A stretch of 5,213 nt of DNA. It comes from an uncultured Anaerovibrio sp. (GTDB lineage: Bacteria; Bacillota; Negativicutes; Selenomonadales; Selenomonadaceae). The notes under the pieces are model-generated. The model worked only from the letters and a program-made list of their open reading frames with translations. It ran no database searches and had not been told where the DNA came from. The DNA lies in NCBI GenBank assembly GCA_900768695.1, contig CAAGDY010000006.1:1-5213 (forward strand). Direction: 5' to 3'. Positions 1 to 4,650 of this stretch are shown here, piece after piece. Both the position numbers and the translations under genes were made by a program. Position 1 is the stretch's first letter; each line of letters begins with the position of its first letter.

Positions 1-5
1 CTTTG

Positions 6-74
6 TTATGCCTCGGTGCTTAGCGACTTGCAAGCCGTCAGGCGTAGCAAGAGCTTAGCATCCGCTAGGCATAA
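6..74. repeat. long imperfect inverted repeat upstream of marR
   Basis: The outer arms TTATGCCT (6-13) and AGGCATAA (67-74) are perfectly complementary. Further in, CGG (14-16) can pair with CCG (62-64) after a 2-nt bulge. Broken complementarity continues through the TGCTTAGC region (17-24) against GCTTAGCA (53-60), and CTTGC (27-31) against GCAAG (47-51). The whole could fold as a roughly 30-bp interrupted hairpin. The nearest T-run (120-125) is about 45 bases downstream, so it is not a simple intrinsic terminator. It may be a dispersed REP-like or MITE-like palindrome, or the 3' structure of a transcript that starts outside the window. No coding role is apparent. Confidence 0.55.
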
Positions 75-220
75 TGATGAGCGAGAGCGTGTTTCTGAGG
101 GTACTGCCGCAGACTGTCCTTTTTTAATGTCTGAACAGAGGCCACAAAATATCAAATTATACTCAATATATGCTCTAAGTAACAATCAAGCACAACGAAA
201 AACTGAAATTTACCATATAC

Positions 221-249
221 TTGACATAGCATAGTCTGCTGTATATAAT
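221..249 (+). promoter_or_regulatory. sigma-70/SigA promoter of marR
   Basis: TTGACA (221-226) and TATAAT (244-249) are both exact consensus hexamers, separated by the optimal 17 bp. Transcription should start at about 256, inside the palindrome at 254-265. A promoter this strong in front of a repressor-type gene suggests that it is held down by autoregulation. Confidence 0.88.
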
Positions 250-253
250 AATA

Positions 254-265
254 GTGTATATACAC
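254..265. promoter_or_regulatory. putative MarR operator 1 (autoregulatory)
   Basis: GTGTATATACAC is a perfect 12-bp palindrome directly downstream of the -10 box, over the predicted transcription start. MarR-family dimers typically bind such AT-rich palindromes. An 11/12 match occurs at 782-793 upstream of the cupin gene, which supports a shared regulator. A separate 10-bp palindrome, AGGATATCCT (276-285), covers the ribosome binding site and may be chance. Binding by the adjacent MarR protein is inferred. Confidence 0.65.
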
Positions 266-288
266 GTAATGCAAGAGGATATCCTATT

Positions 289-738
289 ATGAGCAAAAGT
301 GAAAAAGCAGGCTTGTACCCAAAGCCGTCCAGTCCCTGCAACTGCATGAATATCCGCAGGGCGTCAAGGGCTGTGTCGCAGTTTTATGATTCCATGCTGG
401 AGCCGGGGGGGATTACTCTCAACCAGTTCGGCATGCTGAACGTCATAAACAGCATGCAGGCTCCCGGCATCAGCGAGCTGGCAGGGGAGTTTCGTGTTGA
501 TCGCACCACCATGAACAGGAACCTGAAACCACTTCTGGAAAAAGAGCTTATCTGCCAGCGGCAGGGCAGTGATGCCAGGCGCAGGGAGATTGTCCTGACG
601 GAGAGCGGCCATGCCGCTCTGCAACGAGGCATAGAGATGTGGGGGGCGGCCCAGAAGGCGCTGGAGGACTATCTGGGTACTGATGAGCTGAAACATTTAA
701 AAAGCACACTTTCCAAACTGGAAGCACTGGTGCCATGA
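289..738 (+). CDS. MarR-family winged-helix transcriptional regulator
   Basis: This 149-residue protein has the usual MarR length. It should act as a DNA-binding homodimer in the cytoplasm, most likely a repressor released by a ligand or by oxidation. In order: an N-terminal tail with C17-N-C19, a first helix with RRASRAVSQFYD (23-34), a helix-turn-helix around ISELAGEFRVDRTTMNRNL (61-79), and a wing with the conserved D95/R97/R98 cluster. Conserved TESG (104-107) follows, then a C-terminal dimerisation helix. The ATG at 289 has a good Shine-Dalgarno (GAGGAT, 275-280) with 8 nt spacing. A third cysteine is C89. The C-x-C pair could be a redox or metal sensor, but this is not proven. The exact subfamily and ligand cannot be told. 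The neighbouring cupin gene shares the operator motif, so it is the most likely target. Confidence 0.93.
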   Translation: MSKSEKAGLYPKPSSPCNCMNIRRASRAVSQFYDSMLEPGGITLNQFGMLNVINSMQAPGISELAGEFRVDRTTMNRNLKPLLEKELICQRQGSDARRREIVLTESGHAALQRGIEMWGAAQKALEDYLGTDELKHLKSTLSKLEALVP

Positions 739-780
739 GAGAACTGCTCATTCATGGCATCGGCAAATTTTCAGAAGAAA

Positions 781-808
781 GGTGTACATACACATATCTA
801 GCTATAAT
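781..808 (+). promoter_or_regulatory. probable promoter of the cupin gene
   Basis: TATAAT at 803-808 is an exact -10 box. No good -35 hexamer is found 16-18 bp upstream, where the sequence reads AGGTGT or GGTGTA and overlaps operator 2. There is no extended -10 TG. Transcription would start near 815, giving a leader of about 60 nt. The cupin may also be read through from marR, as no terminator separates them. Confidence 0.55.
782..793. promoter_or_regulatory. putative MarR operator 2, upstream of the cupin gene
   Basis: GTGTACATACAC differs from the palindrome in the marR promoter by one base (C at 787 instead of T). It lies between marR and the cupin gene, about 9 bp upstream of a perfect TATAAT, so it covers the expected -35 position. 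A protein bound here would block RNA polymerase. Two near-identical sites flanking a MarR gene are good evidence that the MarR protein controls both genes, although binding itself is inferred. Confidence 0.62.
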
Positions 809-825
809 CTCAAAGGCTGATAACT

Positions 826-857
826 AAAAAGCTAAAAGGGCAAAAAGCTGAAAAGAG
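826..857 (+). repeat. purine-rich 16-nt tandem repeat in the cupin leader
   Basis: AAAAAGCT occurs at 826-833 and again at 842-849. The full 16-nt units (826-841 and 842-857) match at about 12 of 16 positions. The stretch is A-rich, unstructured and immediately upstream of the ribosome binding site, so it may act as a translation-enhancing standby region. It may also be low-complexity chance. Confidence 0.3.
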
Positions 858-877
858 AAAAATTGGAGGAAAATAAA

Positions 878-1261
878 ATGAAAAACGTAGTATTGGAAAA
901 CATTGGCAGGCTGAGCGAAGTAAGTGACAAGCTGTTTGAAAAGGAAAGGCTGGGACTGACTGGCATGGAAATTTCCATCAACAACCTGGCCGCTAATCAG
1001 GGCAATCCGTTTGTGCATATCCACAGGCAGAACGAAGAACTGTACGTCGTTATCAAGGGCAGTGGACTGTTCTACGCTGATGGGGAGGAATTCGCCGTGC
1101 AGGAGGGTTCACTCATCAAGGTTGAGCCGGAGGCGGAGCGTTCCATCGCGGCCGGTGACGAGGGCATGACCTATATCTGCATCCAGGCGGCCAAGGACAG
1201 CCTGAAGCAGTACACCATGACCGATGGCAATCTGGCCGACAGCAAGGCTTCATGGATGTAA
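878..1261 (+). CDS. small single-domain cupin protein
   Basis: This is a 127-residue one-domain cupin, a beta-barrel fold that usually binds a divalent metal. Cupin motif 1 is clear: H47-x-H49, E54 and G61 within PFVHIHRQNEELYVVIKG, fitting the HxH(x4)E(x6)G pattern. Motif 2 is weaker: G77 and P84 are present, but the usual metal-binding histidine is replaced by R88/S89. Metal would then be held by fewer protein ligands, or the fold may bind a small molecule without catalysis. The start is ATG 878, because GGAGGA (865-870) sits 7 nt upstream; an in-frame TTG at 863 overlaps that site and is unlikely. The gene follows marR with a matching operator between them. The substrate is unknown: such proteins range from dioxygenases and isomerases to sensors. 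Confidence 0.88.
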   Translation: MKNVVLENIGRLSEVSDKLFEKERLGLTGMEISINNLAANQGNPFVHIHRQNEELYVVIKGSGLFYADGEEFAVQEGSLIKVEPEAERSIAAGDEGMTYICIQAAKDSLKQYTMTDGNLADSKASWM

Positions 1262-1280
1262 GCAGCTGCAGGCTGGCGTC

Positions 1281-1360
1281 CGCTGTGCAGACAGATTTCG
1301 ATTGGTATTGGTCTGGTACCTGCTGTGCAGACAGATTTCAATTGATATCGGTTTGGCGTC
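1281..1360. repeat. two tandem 40-bp direct repeats downstream of the cupin gene
   Basis: Copy 1 (1281-1320) and copy 2 (1321-1360) align without gaps at 32 of 40 positions. The first 19 bases differ only at position 1, and GCTGTGCAGACAGATTTC is identical in both. All eight differences are transitions. The flanks also echo each other: CTGCAGG with TGG and GGCGTC near 1266-1280 and again near 1355-1375. The period of 40 is not a multiple of three, and no ribosome binding site or credible ORF is present, so it is not coding. No terminator with a T-run was found after the cupin gene here. Function is unknown. Confidence 0.75.
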
Positions 1361-1395
1361 AGCTTCTGCAGGTGGATAGAGGCGGCAAACATTTC

Positions 1396-1429
1396 TTGCA
1401 TTTACATGTGTTTTTTGTTAAAATATGAC
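1396..1429 (+). promoter_or_regulatory. promoter region of the cysE-cysS-mrnC operon
   Basis: Two overlapping readings are possible. One is TTTACA (1401-1406), 17 bp, TATGAC (1424-1429). The other is TTGCAT (1396-1401), 17 bp, TAAAAT (1419-1424), the latter preceded by TG at 1416-1417 as an extended -10. Either starts transcription just before the T-box stem I at 1445, as expected. Which is used cannot be decided by eye. Confidence 0.5.
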
Positions 1430-1443
1430 GTAACATATTTTAA
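1418..1443. promoter_or_regulatory. 10+10 bp inverted repeat over the cys operon -10 region
   Basis: The arms TTAAAATATG (1418-1427) and CATATTTTAA (1434-1443) are perfectly complementary with a 6-nt spacer (ACGTAA). The element covers the predicted -10 box and start site and ends 2 bases before T-box stem I. The position suits a repressor operator. It has no GC-rich stem or following T-run, so it is not a terminator. The binding protein is unknown, and it is unlike the GTGTATATACAC sites near marR. Confidence 0.5.
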
Positions 1444-1444
1444 T

Positions 1445-1792
1445 GGCTGTGAACAGGCAGAGTACATCAAACCGGGCTGTCAGAGAGAATTCCCGATGGG
1501 GCAGTTTTCGAGAATTGGCATTTGCGCTGATTTTTGGCATCATGCCGCTGGGCTGTGAGGAATTTGAGCTACGCTGATGGAAAGTGCGCCTGGGAGCCGC
1601 AGGGCTGAATATGTACTGTTGTAGGTCCTGCCGCAGGGAGTGCGTTAAGAGCCGCAGAGGAGCAGTTTGTGCCGCGTTGCCGGGAGAGGAATGTGAGATT
1701 TTCTTTCAGGTTGCAGTATGTGTCCGGCTGCTTGAATTAGAGTGGAACCACGTCATTTTAGCCGTCTCTTTTACAGAGGCGGCTTTTGTTTT
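1445..1792 (+). promoter_or_regulatory. T-box riboswitch, tRNA-Cys specific, controlling cysE-cysS-mrnC
   Basis: This leader senses the ratio of uncharged to charged tRNA-Cys. The stem I base pairs GGC (1445-1447) with GCC (1596-1598), followed by a kink with GA on both strands (1451-1452, 1594-1595). CAGGC (1454-1458) then pairs with GCCTG (1588-1592). The specifier loop has AGTA (1461-1464) facing GAA (1580-1582), closed by CATC/GATG (1465-1468, 1576-1579), and carries the codon TGC (1585-1587), cysteine. CAGAGAG (1481-1487) and GATGG (1495-1499) are the conserved distal elements. A small stem III lies at about 1705-1736. The T-box AGAGTGGAACCACG (1739-1752) has variable base A1746, matching the U73 discriminator of tRNA-Cys. 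The antiterminator pairs AGAG (1739-1742) with CTCT (1766-1769) and ACG (1750-1752) with CGT (1763-1765), leaving TGGAACC bulged. The upper part of stem I could not be fully resolved by eye. Confidence 0.95.
1761..1792 (+). terminator. regulated terminator of the T-box leader
   Basis: GCCGTCTC (1761-1768) pairs with GAGGCGGC (1776-1783) in an 8-bp stem with one G-U pair and a 7-nt loop, followed by TTTTGTTTT (1784-1792). Its 5' arm is the same segment used by the antiterminator (1763-1769), so the two are mutually exclusive. The cysE Shine-Dalgarno begins at the next base. Confidence 0.92.
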
Positions 1793-1808
1793 AGGAGTTG
1801 TGTTGGCA

Positions 1809-2558
1809 ATGTTTTTTAAAAGGCTTAGGTCCCGCATCAAGAAGGACATCCGGGTTATCTTTGAGCGCGACCCGGCTGCCCGCAGTGTAGTCGAGGTTGT
1901 GTGCTGCTATTCGGGTCTGCACGCCATCTGGCTGCACCGTATTTCTCACAAGCTGTACCTGAAGGGCTGGGTTTTGATACCACGCATGATTTCCAATCTG
2001 GGCAGATTTCTGACCGGCATTGAAATCCATCCCGGCGCCACCATCGGAGAAGGATTGTTCATCGATCATGGCACGGGCATCGTCATCGGTGAAACGGCGG
2101 AGCTGGGCAGGAATGTCACCCTGTATCAGGGGGTTACCCTGGGCGGCACCGGCAAGGAGAAGGGCAAGCGTCATCCTACTATCGGCAACAACGTGGTGGT
2201 GGCATCAGGAGCCAAGGTTCTCGGTTCCTTTACGGTAGGCGACCATGCCAAGATAGGTGCAGGCTCCGTGGTGCTGAAGGCCGTGCCTGCATACGCTACT
2301 GTTGTGGGCATTCCGGGCCGTGTGGTGGTTATGCACGGCAAAAGAGTGGGAGAGCCGGTCTATACTGACGAGATGATGAAGCTTTTGGACAACGATGTGG
2401 ATTCTGACGAAATGGTAGAGGAGCAGGATGTGGACCTCAATCACGATGAGCTGCCGGATCCTGTCCGTGACCTGATGCTGGAAATGTCCCAGCGTCTTGA
2501 AAAGATGGAAGTCCGCATCAAGGAACTTGAAAAGGAGCTGGAAGAAAAAAATGCTTAA
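1809..2558 (+). CDS. cysE: serine O-acetyltransferase
   Basis: CysE transfers acetyl from acetyl-CoA to L-serine, giving O-acetylserine, the direct precursor of cysteine. The 249-residue protein has a helical N-terminus (KDIRVIFERDPAARSVVEV, 12-30) and a left-handed beta-helix of hexapeptide repeats (about 72-170). E72-I-H74 and I85-D86-H87 hold the catalytic acid/His pair (E72, H87); E replaces the D of the E. coli enzyme, as in Bacillus-type CysE. GGTGKEKGKRH (112-122) is the acetyl-CoA/serine region. An acidic linker and a coiled-coil-like tail (219-249) make it about 30 residues longer than B. subtilis CysE. ATG 1809 is chosen: AGGAG at 1793-1797 lies 11 nt upstream and family similarity begins there. 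TTG 1803 is an alternative. The open frame extends back to GTG 1584 only because it crosses the T-box leader. It is the first gene of the operon. Confidence 0.96.
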   Translation: MFFKRLRSRIKKDIRVIFERDPAARSVVEVVCCYSGLHAIWLHRISHKLYLKGWVLIPRMISNLGRFLTGIEIHPGATIGEGLFIDHGTGIVIGETAELGRNVTLYQGVTLGGTGKEKGKRHPTIGNNVVVASGAKVLGSFTVGDHAKIGAGSVVLKAVPAYATVVGIPGRVVVMHGKRVGEPVYTDEMMKLLDNDVDSDEMVEEQDVDLNHDELPDPVRDLMLEMSQRLEKMEVRIKELEKELEEKNA

Positions 2559-3990
2559 AGTTTACAATACCATGACCAGAAAAAAAGAGGAGTTCGTGCC
2601 ACAGGAGCCGGGCAAGGTAGGCATGTACGTCTGCGGCGTTACGCCCTACAATCATCCCCATATCGGCAATGCCCGCCCCTTTGTGACCTGGGATGTCATC
2701 AAGCGTTATTTCCGGAAGCGGGGCTTTGAAGTAAAGCACATCCAGAATTTTACTGATATGGATGATAAAATCATCAAGGCGGCAAATGCAGAGGGGGTCA
2801 GCTGGCAGGTAATTACTGACCGCTATATCAAGGGTTACTTTGATGCCATGGACAAGCTGAATGTGCAGCATGCCGACCTCTATCCGAAGGTTACAGAACA
2901 CATGCAGGACATCATTGACATGGTGCAGAGGCTGATTGACCGGGGCTATGCCTATGAGCTGGAGGGGGATGTTTACTTCAGTGTAGAGAAGTTCCCTGAG
3001 TACGGCAAGCTCAGCGGCCGCAAGCTGGAGGATATGCAGGCAGGCGCCAGGGTTGAGGTGGATACCAGGAAGCACAATCCCATGGATTTTGCCCTGTGGA
3101 AGTCCGCCAAGCCGGGGGAGCCGTCCTGGGAAAGCCCTTGGGGGCAGGGGCGTCCGGGCTGGCACATTGAATGCTCTACCATGTCCCTGAAATATCTGGG
3201 GGAAACCTTTGACTTCCATGGCGGCGGCAGCGACCTGATTTTTCCGCACCATGAGAATGAGATTGCCCAGTCCCAGTGCTGCTGCGGCAATTATCACAGT
3301 TTTGCCCAGTATTGGCTTCATAACGGCTTCATAACCATCGACAACGAGAAGATGAGCAAGTCCCTGAACAACTTTATCACCGTGCCGGACATCCTCAAGC
3401 TGTATCCTGGTGAGGTAGTACGCTTCTTTATCCTGCGCACCCATTACAGAAGCCCGCTGGATTTCAGCGAGGAGCGCATCAAGGAGGCACAGGCAGGACT
3501 GGTGCGCCTGCGCACTGCCTATGATAACGGCAGGGCACTGCAGGAAAGGGAAGGTACTGCTGAGGCGGATACCCGGCTGGCAGAAACTGCTGACAAGGCT
3601 CTGGCTGACTTCTATGAGGCAATGGATGATGATTTCAACACTGCTCTTGCCATTGGCTACATGTTTACGCTGGCCAAGGAAATCAACACCTACGTCAATG
3701 GCGTGGTCAACAAGGGTGCTGATTTTGATGCGGTGCATTTTGGCAGGCTGATGGAGGTTTACGGCGAAATGGCCGCTGTCATCGGTATCTTTGAGAGCAG
3801 TTTGGACATGCCGGAGGCAGAGGGTGCCGATGGTATTTCGGCAGAGGAAATCGAGGCACTGATTGCGGAGCGTGCCGAGGCAAAGAAGGCAAAGAACTGG
3901 GCAAGGGCTGATGAAATCCGTGACAGCCTGAAGGCACAGGGAATTATCCTTGAGGATTCTGCGGCAGGCACCAAGTGGAAAAAGGCATGA
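2551..3990 (+). CDS. cysS: cysteinyl-tRNA synthetase
   Basis: CysS is a class I synthetase that activates cysteine with ATP and charges tRNA-Cys in the cytoplasm. The 479-residue protein is full length. The HIGH-type signature is PHIGN (36-40), and KMSKS lies at 267-271. The active-site zinc ligands C28, C208, H233 and E237 are all present, in the spacing known from E. coli CysS. The CysS C-terminal region ends with ARADEIRDSL and an xGTKWKK-type tail. ATG 2551 is used: it matches the family start (MLKVYNTMTRK) and overlaps the cysE stop by 8 bp, implying translational coupling. AAGGAG (2532-2537) or GGAAG (2540-2544), inside the cysE coiled-coil codons, serves as ribosome binding site. It is co-regulated with cysE by the T-box. 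Confidence 0.98.
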   Translation: MLKVYNTMTRKKEEFVPQEPGKVGMYVCGVTPYNHPHIGNARPFVTWDVIKRYFRKRGFEVKHIQNFTDMDDKIIKAANAEGVSWQVITDRYIKGYFDAMDKLNVQHADLYPKVTEHMQDIIDMVQRLIDRGYAYELEGDVYFSVEKFPEYGKLSGRKLEDMQAGARVEVDTRKHNPMDFALWKSAKPGEPSWESPWGQGRPGWHIECSTMSLKYLGETFDFHGGGSDLIFPHHENEIAQSQCCCGNYHSFAQYWLHNGFITIDNEKMSKSLNNFITVPDILKLYPGEVVRFFILRTHYRSPLDFSEERIKEAQAGLVRLRTAYDNGRALQEREGTAEADTRLAETADKALADFYEAMDDDFNTALAIGYMFTLAKEINTYVNGVVNKGADFDAVHFGRLMEVYGEMAAVIGIFESSLDMPEAEGADGISAEEIEALIAERAEAKKAKNWARADEIRDSLKAQGIILEDSAAGTKWKKA

Positions 3991-4002
3991 GGCAGAGCTG
4001 TT

Positions 4003-4494
4003 ATGACCTTTGAGCATTTTCAGAAGCTGGTAGATATGATGTTTGTGCCGGATGGGGCAGGCGGTGCGCTGCAGCGCTATCAGGAGGTCAATCCCCGCAG
4101 TCTGCACCCTCTGGTGCTGGCGTATATCGGCGATGCCTATTTTCATCTTTTTGTGCGGGGGAGGCTCCTGTCCTATGAGCAGAACAAGGTGCAGGTGCTA
4201 AATCAGTTCAGTGCCCAGATGGTATCGGCGGTGTGGCAGGATAAGGCCTATCACGCCATTGAGCCCATGCTGACGGAGGAGGAGATTGCCATCTACAAGC
4301 GGGGGCGCAACTGCAAGAGCCGCGTGTCGAAAAGCGCCTCCGTGGCACAGTATCATTCCAGCACCGGCTTTGAAGCACTTCTTGGTACCCTGTATCTGCA
4401 GGAGAACAATGAACGCCTGTATGAGATTGCCGAGGCGGCATTTCAGATGATTTCCAAAGCCATGATGGAGGAAGCGGCGGCAGGACGCCAGTAA
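4003..4494 (+). CDS. mrnC: Mini-ribonuclease III (Mini-III)
   Basis: Mini-III is an RNase III-like enzyme without a double-stranded RNA-binding domain; in B. subtilis it matures both ends of 23S rRNA. The 163-residue protein consists of one RNase III domain. The signature HPLVLAYIGDAYFHLFVRG (35-53) contains catalytic D44, and STGFEALLGTLYL (120-132) contains catalytic E124. YKRGRN (98-103) is also typical. It is about 20 residues longer than B. subtilis MrnC, with extra sequence before the core and a short Ala-rich end. GAGG (3989-3992), overlapping the cysS stop, is 10 nt before ATG 4003. The 12-bp gap to cysS and the absence of a terminator indicate co-transcription. The cysS-mrnC order is common in Firmicutes. 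Confidence 0.94.
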   Translation: MTFEHFQKLVDMMFVPDGAGGALQRYQEVNPRSLHPLVLAYIGDAYFHLFVRGRLLSYEQNKVQVLNQFSAQMVSAVWQDKAYHAIEPMLTEEEIAIYKRGRNCKSRVSKSASVAQYHSSTGFEALLGTLYLQENNERLYEIAEAAFQMISKAMMEEAAAGRQ

Positions 4495-4519
4495 CATTTC
4501 CTAACATTTTTACGTAAAA

Positions 4520-4576
4520 AAAAGCAGGATGGTATTCCCAAGGCACGAGCTGTCGGAATACATCATCCTGCTTTTG
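4520..4576. terminator. long, probably bidirectional terminator after mrnC
   Basis: GCAGGATG (4524-4531) pairs with CATCCTGC (4564-4571). After a 2-nt bulge (AT, 4562-4563), GTATTCC (4532-4538) pairs with GGAATAC (4555-4561). GGCA (4542-4545) can also pair with TGTC (4551-4554) near the tip. Eight A (4516-4523) precede the stem and TTTT (4572-4575) follows, so it can stop transcription from either side. It ends the cys operon. Confidence 0.9.
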
Positions 4577-4579
4577 TAA

Positions 4580-4618
4580 TTGCTGGTAATTACGGATAAA
4601 ATATAGTAGAATTATAGT
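4580..4618 (+). promoter_or_regulatory. possible promoter of thyX
   Basis: TTGCTG (4580-4585), 16 bp, TATAGT (4602-4607) is the best pair. A second TATAGT (4613-4618) has a poor -35 (TTACGG, 4590-4595). A promoter is needed here because a strong terminator lies just upstream. The exact choice is uncertain. Confidence 0.4.
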
Positions 4619-4650
4619 TCAGGATAAATGTGTTTTCGGGAGGTTTTTAG

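Noticed and set aside
99..125. Intrinsic terminator before TTTTTT at 120-125
   Set aside because: Only a weak, interrupted stem can be formed, so it is not listed as a feature.
16..234. A 72-codon open frame at the left end
   Set aside because: It runs through the inverted repeat and the -35 box of the marR promoter, has no ribosome binding site, and shows no recognisable domain.
276..285. AGGATATCCT palindrome over the marR ribosome binding site as a translational switch
   Set aside because: A 10-bp palindrome without a loop cannot form a stable hairpin, and no matching copy is found at the cupin gene.
1171..1401. A minus-strand open frame over the 40-bp repeats
   Set aside because: It overlaps the cupin gene end and the repeats, whose period is not a multiple of three, and has no ribosome binding site.
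2518..4146. A 542-codon open frame on the minus strand
   Set aside because: It is antisense to cysS, whose motifs and zinc ligands are complete. The frame is open because of codon bias, and its translation resembles no known protein.
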